From Lottia gigantea (taxonomy: Eukaryota > Mollusca > Gastropoda > Lottiidae): 64,000 nt of DNA. This document shows, piece by piece, positions 12,346-24,063 of the stretch. The translations under genes and the position numbers were made by a program. The stretch spans positions 478,943 through 542,942 of the forward strand of contig NW_008707245.1 in the NCBI RefSeq assembly GCF_000327385.1, read 5' to 3'. How positions within the stretch are numbered: position 1 is the first letter of the stretch; each line of letters opens with the position of its first letter. Below the pieces are notes generated by a model that saw nothing but the letters and a program-made list of their open reading frames with translations, ran no database searches and was not told the origin of the DNA.

Positions 12346-14879
12346 TGAAACTAATGATTGAAGGAATGTTTGAAATGAATGAATGTAATTGCATTTGTGA
12401 CAAAATGAAGTGTACTTCTAGAAGTTTTTTTATTTTAAAATGTCTAAACTATCATCCTCAAAGCAAACAGGAAAAGCAAACATTTTACATCATATTATTT
12501 AAAAATATAATTCTGAATCAACAGAAAGCTACAATGAGGCTATTTATTACCACTTTTTCATTGTATTGACTCTACCATTTTATTTTAGAAGTGCACATAC
12601 AGTTTCTGAAAAGTTGAATATAATTTGAAACTCTGCTCAAATTAGAAGTGAAATTAAGCCTATGTGAGTCTTTGCCTTATTTAGGGAGATCCAGTATATT
12701 TAAAACCAATGAAACTGAAACTTAAATCTAAAACCCTCCAGAATAACCTAACATGTCTTGGTATTACAATGACTATATTTAAAGTACTGCTGTTATATAC
12801 TAACCAGGAAAACATTACATTTAGTATTAAATACTATGTTCCACTTCTACATATACTTAAAGATGGGTTTCCTTATTTTTTAATGTCAAATTAAGCAAAC
12901 TATTTGAATATTTAGTGTTTTTAATTAATTATCATGTGTTCTTAATCATATCATTATGTTCTTATTGCATATAATTTTTAATTTTAACCAAACATAAATA
13001 TCCATGTATGTACAGTCTGCTAGTAATTCTCTTCTAATTCAGCTAATTATAAATTAATCATGGACATGTGAAACAAACTGTTATTTTTTGAGCATCTCTA
13101 TTTTCTATTCATATAAGTATTAGCATTTTCATTTTCATAAGGGAACCCATCTTAAACATCAAAACTAAATCAATATAACTTCAACATATGCTAAACCTTC
13201 GTACTAAATTCATTGTATATCAATTGAACTTATATATAAAAAAGTATTACCTATTACTTTACTCTACCAATGACTATGACAGAATGACTGGTAGACATAT
13301 CCTAACGAGGAAAAATACTAATTGTTAATGACTACTAATCAATCAATAATAAATCAGGTATGAATCACCAACATTTATTAACCCATCTAATCATCTTACC
13401 TGCTGTAATCTCATTAACCCTATCTGCCTCATTTATTACTAATTAGCAGGTTTTTAATTTCACCACATGTATCATTTCATTTTTCATTTGGAAATTCAAG
13501 TTTTCTTAAAAACTGATACTTTCTTGGAGAAAAACCAATGCTATATTTATTTTGAAGAAACAGACAGGTCAGACATGACTGGCAAAAATTTAAAATTTCA
13601 AGAATCCTTTTGGTTACTCCATTGAAAATGCACATATCAATGACACAGTAAATTTCATATGCTGTGCTTATTATCACCTTGTTCATATTACCCTTGACCC
13701 AAAAAATATCTCCAGTCACCCTCTATCATTTATCCTGACATATACGACAATTATGATGGACATAAAGCCAAATTAAAATGTCGAGTAAAACCTCAAGGTT
13801 GCCCAGATTTAACAATAGTAATATTTGTTACTAAAAATAGATACAGGTAAACATCAAAGACTCCCGCTGTTCAGGTGTGTTATACATAAAATACGCAATA
13901 AGGACATGTTTGGAGATATTCATTGCTCCAGATTCGATTTAAAATGCACAATATATCAATACTTACCGTTAAACGAAAGAAAATATGCATAAGGCCATTT
14001 GGTACTGATTGACTACCTAAGTATATGGGCTACTTCACAGGTGAAAATTCCGTACAAATCACTGCTCGATATAAACACCAAACGAAAGACTTTTAAACGC
14101 CCACTTGTCTCTCGTGCAGTAGTATATTAATCCGTATATTACACAGTAATTTAGGAGTATATTAATGTATATCAATTCAGTAATTGTTATAATGACCACT
14201 AACAATAAAATATACAGTAATAGGAAACTGGCACTAGTAAGTGTCGTCTTTACTTCCGACTTAATGACAATATACCTGCGCGCATGAGCAGAGCGATAAA
14301 TATTGAAAACTGGCGGAGCTCAACGGAAAAGATACAATTGGGGAATAATTACGAGCTAAATCGGACAAGATGATCATTTTACAATAATTTTTTCTTTTCT
14401 AAAAAAACATTTTGGAATATTAAGATTTGTTTTCAGTTCATAAGATTCCTGAATTTTTTTATTGCATATCCTACACCTGGTATTTGCACCTGGTATTCAG
14501 CATAATGTGGTGAGCAAGTGCAATTCTTTAAAGGACTATCCAAACCCGATTAAAGTTGTGTCAACTGGAATATTATTTTAGACATCAGAGGCGATATCTC
14601 GATCTTAAATCTACAACCGAAATATTTTGAATTGCAACGGAATTTGTATGAAGCGCGAATCATTTTTTTTAAGTTTAAATAGTAACGTTCTATATACGTT
14701 TTATTTCAAGGGAAGGAATTCTCTCAAATTTTATTTGACCACTGAGACTAATTATGGAAATTTTTTAAAACCTATTTTAGTCGTTAAGGTAGGTCGGTGT
14801 AAATCGGCGATCCATAATAAGTCTTCGGAGTACTGTAATTCGAAGCATTGCACGGAGGTACAATGAGTACCTCTCAATT
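12346..14879. other. Intergenic AT-rich DNA, nothing recognised
   Basis: No exon-like or RNA-like signal recognised. A less AT-rich patch at about 14270-14340 with GCGCGC could be a promoter for the RhoGAP gene to the left, but nothing direct supports this. Confidence 0.4.
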
Positions 14880-15420
14880 TAAGAGAGTACCCCATTAATC
14901 CCCCCCTATTCCTTCCAATATCGTCCCTTCTGTCTGCCTCATCCCCTGTTTCTCACAAAATCTATCGTCTTTCTCTCTACTTCCTATGTCAACATCTACT
15001 CGTTCCTCTCTAATTCCCCCTTTCTCTCTAAAACCCCCTGTTTCTCTCAAAATCTATCGTATTTCTCACTACTTCCTATGTCAACATTTTTCTCCTTCCT
15101 CTCTAATTCCCCCCTTCTGCCTCATCTCCTTGCACTCTACCCATTTTTAATATCTGCCCTACTCTCTCAACCCCCACCCCCTGTTTCTATCAATATCCTC
15201 CGCCTTTCTCTCTACTTCCCCTGACTGCCTCTTCTCCTGGTTTTTTCTCTTCTTGCCCCGTCATTCTCTCTACTTGCCTATTCTCCTTTCCTCTTAACTA
15301 CCTGTATCCCCATTCTCCCCCCCCCCCCTTTCTGTCTTCTTCCAACCCCCATGTAAATTCTATCCTTCCTTCTTCGCAAATTTCGGTATCTCCTGGTTAC
15401 TATCTTACCCCCTCAAAAAC
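14880..15420. repeat. Pyrimidine-rich tract with partial ~110-bp duplication
   Basis: About 540 bp almost purely C/T on the plus strand. Phrases such as CTACTTCCTATGTCAACAT and TCTCTCTAATTCCCCC recur about 110 bp apart, showing local tandem duplication. Long polypurine-polypyrimidine DNA of this kind can adopt triplex structures. Confidence 0.85.
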
Positions 15421-15889
15421 CTTCCAGTTCTTCTACATGTTAACCATTACCCAAAACTTGAATAGTTTTGACATTATTGCTTATCAAATGTATATCCGCC
15501 CAGCAGAGATGTATGTTAATAATGGGTGTTTATAATTTTAAACAATCTGAATAACATCTCGAAGGTAATATCTACTACCGCCCTTTTCATGACATCTTCA
15601 CGAATGAAAAGTTTATTTTTAGTTTCACTTGAATAAATGATATAATGGTACAGATGAATAACTTTTAATAATTGGTAATAAAAAAATTTAGGTCGGTCGT
15701 CAATCTGTGTCTAATCGTACAAACAATATTCAAGAAAAAATGGAGGAAATTTCCAAGATACTCGACTTCTCCGAAAAAAAAAAAGCATGCACAAAAAATA
15801 ATTTAATGTAAAATAACTTAACAATGGTTATCCCTAAAAGTTATATAATGTACATTTGCTATATACACACTTTATACTACATCTACAAT

Positions 15890-16130
15890 ATTTTCCCAGA
15901 GGATCTCAATTTCCTCACGGAAGATCTCAGTCCCAACTTAGAAATCTCGATTCTCATCCAGTGACCTCATTCACCACAATTAAAACTCAATTACCAACAG
16001 GAGGTTTCAATTCTAAGTAGAAGATAAAATTTTCGCCAATAAGATCCCAACACCCATCCAGAAGATCTCAATTACATCTACAACACAAAAGATCTAAATT
16101 ACCACCCTGAGTATCTACCAACACCCGATA
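15890..16130. repeat. Degenerate AGATCTCAATT repeat
   Basis: Imperfect 25-35-bp repeats around AGATCTCAATT and CATCCAG between the THEG gene 3' end and the pyrimidine tract. Probably part of the THEG-gene 3' flank. Confidence 0.6.
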
Positions 16131-16280
16131 AACACTTAAATGTTTTTACCCGCCATGATTCGGCATCCAAAGTTTCCAATTACAAAATACTGTTCGGGAA
16201 ACGAAAGACTTAAATTACGAGAGACGCAAACAAACCACCAAAGTAACAGGAACTATTTTAGATATTTTCACCCCGACCAT

Positions 16281-18460
16281 CTACACTTTTTTGTCCCGCT
16301 TTTTCCTCTCGATAGGCTCAGAGAGTTCTTCAACTCGTCCAGTTGCTTTGGCTTTCCGCGCCGCACGGGACACTACGTACGGATCATAATCGTCTTTGAT
16401 CATGGTTCGACTTCTTGGTCGTGACAGCTGTTGAAGTCGTAAGGACGCTAATGCCTTGATAGCGAGATCGGACACCTCCCACATTATAGGTTTAGCCGGT
16501 TGAAATTGTGAATGTGGCTGTTTGGGTTCTGCTAAACTTTCGACTCTTTCGGTTATTCGTGCCTTTTTGGCTGCTTCTGAGACCGGCTGGGTTTCTCCCC
16601 ATTCTTTTTCCTGGATATGGAAAAAAAGAGAAAAATGAATGATCCTGATTGGACAGGTAAAGCAGTGACCACCGTGTCCAAACCACACCCCATTCGTCAT
16701 ACTTCCTCGGGGTAATAATATACCAAATCATAAAAAAATAATAAGGTCAACAAGATGGGGCAATTAAGCAATGAACTATGATTTTTGAAGACTCTAAAAC
16801 TCAGAGCCCTTACACTTACATTAACTTCAAATCTATCAATCCTGTTTTTGGGTTTGGCCAAATTTTCCAATCGATCTGTGATATTTGCAGATTTTGCTGC
16901 CTCTGTGACTGTAGTATGGGGTGGTCTTTCCATTTGATGTCTATTGTATGTTTTGTGCAAACTAAGCTGCTCCACCCGCCCAGATGCTGTAGCTTTGAGG
17001 GCACCCGGCTTCACTTCCCATATGGGCGTGGGTCTGAAAAATATGAAGGAACAATAATAAATAAAATATTTCTATGTCTTTTCCAAGAAACTCTCAAGAT
17101 CCATAGTATCCATAACTGGAATTTTGAAAATCAAGGGCAATAACTCTTATATGATATTCTTACCTATGATAAACATATTCCTTGTTAACATCTTTACTTT
17201 TTGACAGTTCCTCTACCCTTCCAGTTATCACTGAAATATGAGAAAAAAATTAATTAAACGTATTAACAAACCAATGCAAAAATACTGACCAGCTAACGAA
17301 CAAATTAATAGTCATAAAGTCATGATCAAAATAGTGTCAAAGTAATGACCAAAAAGGACAAACTAAGGATCACATATTGGCAAACTAATAACAAATATTG
17401 ACAAACAAATAACAAATATTGGAAAACTAATAACAAATATGGGAAAACTAATAACAAATATTGACGAACTAATAACAAATAGTGGAAAACTAATAACAAA
17501 TATTGGAAAACTAATAACAAATATGAGAAAACTAATAACAAATATTGGCAAACTAATAACAAATATTGGCAATATGATAAATCATCTTGGAAAAAACTAA
17601 TGAATAAGACGAGTATAGACCGATACTTACCAATTTTTGTAGTACCGCCTGGACCTGGCTGGATGGGTTTCCTATCAATCCAATACACAGAACGTCTTAA
17701 AATAAAAACAACAAATACTATTGAGTAAACAAGAAAAACAATATAATAAAATATTAAAAGAAATTTATAAAAATATAAAAATCCCCTCGACTACAATAGA
17801 CATATCCCTTTAATCATAATCTATTGAATTTTTAAGTCAATCCATGTATCACTTTACTGTAAAAGATATAAAGATAATCTTTGATAAACAAGGTAATGTT
17901 TACGGTTCACATCAAAGCATAAATTGTTTTTTATAATGACGGTATGAGGAAGATCTGTTTCAAATGAAACATTTAAAGAGCCCAATTTAACGAAACGGTC
18001 GAGCCATCTATGAGGTCGTTACTCGCCTACGATGTTTGTTAACTGAACTAAGTCGTAAGCTTACCTATCATCTGAATGCTCTGGATGAACTGATTTGGGT
18101 TTGGCAAGCACATCGATTCTTCGTGTTGCTGCAAAATTAAAACCATAATAAATTTAAATGGACTAGCTCAAGGGGTTTGTGTTGATCTCGCACGAAGATG
18201 GGATTCATGTGGTCGGACATAGAAGGTAGAATTTCCCCTCGTACAAAAATCATTCTACTCCCAAAAGTATGGGTCGGGCAACCTTAAATTTCATTGGCCA
18301 TTTTGGACACTCGAAAAAACCCTGAACAGTGTACATTTCGTACATCTATATCTAGATTAAACAATTGTAAAATATGAACATGCGAGGCGTATATCAACAT
18401 AATTCAAGGGGAGCATCTAAATATAAATGGTAATTGAAAATACAGCTTACCTGTGGCCAT
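16281..18460 (-). CDS. THEG-repeat (testicular haploid expressed repeat) protein, sperm-associated
   Basis: Six coding exons: 18460-18451, 18128-18065, 17695-17631, 17230-17164, 17033-16820, 16610-16281; every junction is GT-AG and in phase, giving 249 aa. Seven copies of the motif x-x-R-[IVL]-x-x-L-[AS]-x-[PSH]-[KR] stand at about residues 5-15, 49-59, 86-96, 121-131, 160-170, 196-206 and 230-240; TRRIDVLAKPK and TDRLENLAKPK are the best. This is the repeat of THEG/THEGL proteins, which are found in spermatids and sperm flagella, so expression in testis and a role in the axoneme are inferred. The protein is basic, has no signal peptide or membrane segment, and looks complete. The first coding exon holds only 10 nt (ATG GCC ACA G). 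Exact paralogue (THEG versus THEGL) cannot be assigned. Confidence 0.9.
17340..17578. repeat. 21-bp minisatellite in THEG-gene intron
   Basis: About eleven copies of a unit near ACTAATAACAAATATTGGAAA in the intron between exons 17631-17695 and 17164-17230. It ends about 50 bp from the 5' splice site of exon 17631-17695. Confidence 0.92.
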
Positions 18461-20133
18461 TGTGAATGAAATTTACTCCAAATATGACCGTCATAAAATG
18501 AAATAAATGAGCAAATTAACCCTGCGATGTGCCCTCATACTAACAAGCGTGCTAATCCGAATTAAATATCCACTGTCACGATACAAGTTGCTAGGCGCCG
18601 TTGTCAATGACGCCACCTCGATTGTCTTAATCCACTAATCATATTATGTAAATCTGATTGTCCCATTGCAGACGACGAGATTAGATTAAAGAGATCGTAT
18701 TACCTCTCCACGATATTAACCGGTTGCCTTCCAAAGAATTACAATCGGCGAGATGCTTCAGAAGCGCTGATTTAATTCCAACGGAAATTTTCGCTTTAAA
18801 TATGGATGTAATGCCAGTTTGTCGTGTTGCAATTGGATCTGCATGCAGCACTAAACTGGTACAGGAATGAGCTTTTCGTACATAAAACAGGATGCTCTTT
18901 TGGGTAGACAACATGACGTTACACGGGACGGTTAGGTGAGCGGGGTCGATTTTGGCGCAATTTATGACGTCAACGACTTTTAATGACTATTGCGTCAACG
19001 CGTAACGTATAGAATGTGCGGAAGAGCTCCTTTAAACATCAGTCCTGTAGTTTTATTGGCAACAATATACAGCAAGTAATAAATAAATAAATTGGTAATT
19101 TGATCCGGTATTGATAACAAATTGATCGACTACATATAACCACGTGAGGGGGTCAAATATTACGTTCGATCACTTGGTTGATTGTAATTAAACAACTATT
19201 TTGTCGGGGAGGAAATATAGCGTTCGATCACTAGGTTGGTTACAATTAAGCAGCCATATGCAAAGGAGGGTAGATCAGCGGACAGTACGATCTATAACCC
19301 TTGACACATTGACGTTGGGGTCTGCAAATCTTATCAAAAAACCTATTATTCTCCGATGAATTACTTCCCCTTAACAGTATCTTAACGGTTGACTTTTCAG
19401 ACGTTCTTAAAGATTTCATGAAAACACCCCTTGACCCGGGGAATAACAGGAGATACTAAACCAGTATTCGCTTGGGAAACAACGTACCATAGAGCCAAAG
19501 AAGAAGGAGTCGATAGCTTTATGTATATTTTTTAATACGACTATACAAAATAACAACAATACAACAAAATACAAATACAACAATACTATAAAAATACATC
19601 AAAATAATACATAAGTAATAAAAATACATACAAATGTATATAATACAAAAATGTGATGATAATAAATAACATGGACATATTATACAATTAATTGTGCGAT
19701 GAGGCGATGAGGCGATGTGCAATGATTTGATCTGGTAGAGTTCAAAGAAATTTGATCTGACACATGTTGTTGGGTCATCTTTTGGACGGATCTAGTAAAA
19801 TATCAAGTAATTAATTGTATGTGGGTAACATTTGGAAACTGGTCCAAATTGGCAACTTTGTCATGGTCAGAGAGATCCCAAAGGAGTTTACGAAGATGCT
19901 AAAGCTTCTACTGAAGATGTCAATTACCATTGAACGACTGCAAGCTCAAACATTTTTCACTGTTCAACGTTTATTGATGGTTGCTGTGCTGGATCTCTTG
20001 TATGGCAAAAGAGATTTGAAAGAACCTCTCCAGCAAGACGCCAAAGCTTTCACTGAAGATCTCTGCTTCAAATGTACTGTTAGCTTACGTAAAAATCTTC
20101 AAAATGACGGAGAGATCGATCAGGTCGCCGTGC
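18461..20133. other. Intergenic DNA between THEG and the next gene
   Basis: No certain gene. A minus-strand open frame of 77 codons (18914-18681) matches no family I know. An imperfect duplication of about 60 bp (TACGTTCGATCACTTGGTTG and AGCGTTCGATCACTAGGTTG) lies at 19142-19262. A minus-strand AATAAA (plus 19970-19975) is the likely poly(A) signal of the gene ending at 20134. A plus-strand open frame at 19815-20147 overlaps that 3' region and consists of degenerate repeats. Confidence 0.5.
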
Positions 20134-21310
20134 TCAGCTGTTGCTGAAGATGAAGTCGGATTCAGCAGCGGTTGACACCAATACTAATGTGTTACTCTTG
20201 AGGTCCTCTGGGATGTCACTGTCGTAGACTCTGGTGATGACGTCAGTGACGTGTGCCGAGGTCGTCCAGACGTGGAGAATCTGTTTGGTCCACGATTCGC
20301 AGGTATTACGTGAAGATTGGTTCACCCCTGAAAATTAACAATCATATTTTCAAAATAATTGAAGCCTTCTGATAACGGTCATTTAGCAATATGCACAGCT
20401 CCTTCGATTAGCTACTTGGGCACGATACTTCCATGTAGCAATGTACAACGGATTAAGCATCTAAAGCCAAAAGGACATTTAAATCTACATCAAAGCGTCC
20501 AACCTACCTCTCAATTTTTTCATCAATAAGTGATGAGCATCCTCTTCTGTATAGTCTCCGAAATATTTCATAGCTCTGGTCACAGACACTCCAAGAACTG
20601 TGCCACCAATCTCTGTTACGTAATCTGTTATGGAGCCACCCTGGGGGAAATAAGAAACCTCCATTTCAGTCTGTAATGGAAAAGGATAATTTAATCAGTC
20701 AAGTTCGTTTCGGTCTGTGGGATCTAAGGACATGATTAGAGAGAATGCAAGGTACGGCAGAGGAAGATGATGATGCTTTCACTGAGGACCTCTGTCTATA
20801 TTGTGTGGTAAACAGAAGAGAGAAAAAGTACATAGAATGAAAACGGCTTAGACACTCACCTTGACCAATCTAGCTCCGAAACATCGACCCAACAATTCGA
20901 AAGACAGCACTTCGGAATTGACCGAATTGCCACCAGCATTGGGCACATATCTTATTCTCTTGGAACCAATCAAAAACTCCATGTCCTGGAAATCTCGGCA
21001 TGGTGTGAAGTCACAATCTACCAGACCGCTCTCGTGTGTATCCTCGATCAATTTCATGAATTTAAACCATGGCTGAAATTGTACGCTGAAGTTTATACTT
21101 AGATAACCTTTCCAAGACGCACGGACTGTCCCAGTAGTAGAAGCGCTTTTCACGAGCTCCTTCTTCCTGTTTTGGAAGGGAGAAACGAGAGAAACACTGG
21201 CGGGTGGTCGATCGAGAGAAACGATGATGATGATGATTTCTGTCTAAGTCGGTGGTAGTGGTGCCTGTCCGGTTCCGAGTCCGGGTTGGATGCTGCATTC
21301 TCCGTGTCAT
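20134..21310 (-). CDS. Conserved-looking protein of unknown function, 5' end unresolved
   Basis: Three exon blocks: 21310-20860, 20670-20508 and 20327-20134, with good GT-AG junctions and matching phases between them. The sure part reads from PWFKFMKLIEDTHESGLVDC through RDFQDMEFLIGSKRIRYVP, SEVLSFELLGRCFGA, TEMEVSYFPQGGSITDYV, VLGVSVTRAMKYF and TEEDAHHLLMKKL to the stop at 20134. The order Glu-helix, TEMEV strand, TDY, then GVSVTRA recalls a degenerate PD-(D/E)XK nuclease fold; this is only inference. The first block has two usable frames. The one with an ATG (21310) gives REKRFYYWDSPCVLERLSKY and then stops at about 21063; the frame of the conserved part has no ATG upstream of PWFKF and a stop near 21245. 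A tiny unseen intron, a one-base sequence error or a real frameshift would explain this. No symbol can be given. Confidence 0.65.
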
Positions 21311-24063
21311 TTTCAGCTTTCAATTTCTTTCAAAAGTTCCTTAAAGAAGTTATATTGGATTTCCTTGATTGTATTTCACACTTTTTAAGGCCGTTTAATC
21401 TGTTTTGCGCATCGGAATTTCTTCTATCGGGGTTTGTGTTCGAAGATCCACTATAATTCATTCATATCTCGATATTTAACGATAAAACTGATATCAAATG
21501 GTGCAATCCCTTGATATATCTATTAAAATGTCGTCATGTTCTAAAAATAGAACTTCTTTTAATAGCTGACCAATGAAATGACTAGGAAGTGGTCGATTCA
21601 CCAATCAACGATGGACAACGATACTCATTAACGTTGACGGATTTCCCTCCCTATTTTCACCAATAGATTCGCCTGAGTCTCGCGATTAGACTAGTCCACT
21701 AGTGATTATAGGGGTGTAAGTTTGTGAATGTCATTGAGAGAACTCGGTTAATATATTCACCATTTCATTCATGCAAATGTCAGAATTTGGGTTTGACGGA
21801 ATTTTAATAACTGGGCATCGATTTTCGAGAGAAAAACAAAGCTTCGAGTCGTAAACATGTTAACGTGGAAAATTTTCGTCTTGATACGTCAAAGGATCGG
21901 TCAATCGCTCTAGAATGCTTTGGCCCACTGAGCCCTTGGAAGTCCCCATTTTTTCTTCTGATATCGATTGGATTGTAACCCGACTCTTGTGCAAACATCA
22001 ATAATGTTATGGACAGACCAACCGGGGAGATTGTATAACCGACTGTTAGAGACTAAGTGAAGCTCAACAATGCTTTTGGTTGGAACGACTCATCAGAAAA
22101 GTATCAATTATTTATAAGAGTTGCGTCCCTTCTACAAGTTAAAATGATTGTGGGCAAAGCGTTGATTTTCTTTTGAACGATGATCAATCACTGAATGAAG
22201 TTCAGATTATTTAGTCCGCCTTCTTTGAGACGTTTGTGAATAAAAGAAATCTATCCGAAGAATTCAATTTTTTACATACGTATGTAATGGACAGAGAAGC
22301 CGAATTATTCTTTTGCGCGCTCATCCTGAAGGTCACATTGGACAAGGGATATGCATCCAAAGACAATCGTGGTGGACATCCGGCCAACTGTGGTTGGTAG
22401 CTTGGTAAAAGACAAGATAACACCCACTTGCAGATAATGCACATATGGCAGACTAGGTAATTGTTGGTAGAAGCCCTCAGTAGCGTCAAAATCTTCTTAA
22501 ACAGTACCACAAATTCTGAAAGATCTTTCCCTAAAGATGACTCCTGTTAGTCCAACGGATCCCCATATCATATCTTTTAAACGATTACGTCGATTCAATT
22601 CTATGGCTATGGACTCAAAGCGATAAGGGTTCACCCTGTACACAATGTAGACTAGTGAGTCATGCTAAGTCCACAATACCCACGTGTGAGCATAACTTAC
22701 CCATAAGATTAGGGTCAAATCGATACCATTGATCCCACTAAATGCTGCAATTGAAATACTTTACCGCCTTTAACGGTTTCCAAAATTTTCCCCCGGTTAC
22801 GCTGACCTCAAGGAAAGCGGCTGATACCGTACCTAATATGCTGATCCATTACATGCTGTTACATTAGGGGTCCAAAGGGGTAAACGCATGGTTTGATGTT
22901 CACAGCTCCACAAATGAGATCTTAGAGAACTAAATTAGCAAATATACCAACACACATGATATTCGGCAACGGAGCCTTTACCAACGTTGCGTATCATGTT
23001 ACGGATAATATTGCCAACAACGCACACTTTTACCGGGCGTTATTGCGCGTATATATATCCCCTTTATTTTTAGAGTCCCGTTGATGTACCTTGTGTCGCC
23101 TTGACTACCTGGCTACTAATGTTACGACGAAGGTCGAGCCTACAGAAAAATGTTTATGAATAATACTTCAGCTAAATTCCAATTCTTTGAAAAATACCAT
23201 AAGGAGGGTTTAAGCTTGGAGTTAGTTGGAAAGACAGGAGATATTTGTCTTTTTTTTTCAATTATTCATCAATATTAATAAGACTTCTGCTATTTTTTTT
23301 AAGCCGAAGCCCGACAATAATAAATTGGTTAGAACTCCTTCGCCTTGTACGCTTAAGCATGCTCCTTTTAAAGCGATACTATTACGCTCCATGAAAGCAA
23401 AGTTTACAACACATGATTAGCGGTGGGAGAGCCGATATATAGACAAATCAAACGATTACAAATAATCAGTCCATAATGAAACCATATGTTGAGCGATTTC
23501 AATAGGGCGTTGATTGACTAATTATACTACTTTGCCAATTGCCCTTTTGTTCCTCGGATATGAAACCGATAAAAACCTTTTTAACCCAATCAAATCTAGT
23601 CTATTATACGTTCCGTTAGCACCGACTCTAGGTCTTGGAATACGATGACGTCACGTCGCCTTATTCCTCCATTGGATGGAAAAGTGTGTTTAAATTATGC
23701 TAGTCTTGGTTATCACGCCGGTTCTACATTGATCGAAGACTAGGCCATTATTGGAATCGTCGCGACTGGCTTGTCGAGGCTAAAATTATGCACGACGCAT
23801 ATATCTAATTGGCAATTCGCGCGTGCCGAAGAGTACGAAATAGCGGTCTCAATGTCGCCCTTACATTCCATTTGGATTATTTTTTTAAAGGATTAGTGAA
23901 GAAGATGGAATAACCAGGATGTGATAAGAGTAAAGACTAAGGATGGTGATTACTCGCAAGCAAGCGTCACTCATCTAAGGGGCCGCAGACTATTTTAGCC
24001 ATACAGTGGAATTAGTAATTCAGTGGCTATCGGCCTCAAAATTGCATCGCCTCAAACGGCAAA
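21311..24063. promoter_or_regulatory. Divergent intergenic region between unknown gene and RIM
   Basis: About 2.7 kb between two genes transcribed away from each other, so it should hold both promoters. A TATA-like stretch (GCGCGTATATATATCCCC) lies near 23045. The DNA from about 23600 to 24063 is less AT-rich than its surroundings with several CG dinucleotides, fitting a RIM 5' UTR or promoter. No coding exon was recognised. Confidence 0.4.

Noticed and set aside
11708-12403. Long minus-strand open frames rich in His, Ser, Phe, Gln and Pro
   Set aside because: They are produced by the GAATGGTTGAAAT minisatellite, which has no stop in several frames; no start context or splice support.
18681-18914. 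77-codon minus-strand frame upstream of the THEG gene
   Set aside because: Begins with a normal ATG and looks mildly protein-like, but no domain, no splice partner and no neighbour evidence.
19815-20147. Plus-strand frame of 110 codons
   Set aside because: Made of degenerate GATGCT/ACTGAAGAT repeats and antisense to the 3' end of the minus-strand gene; no known domain.
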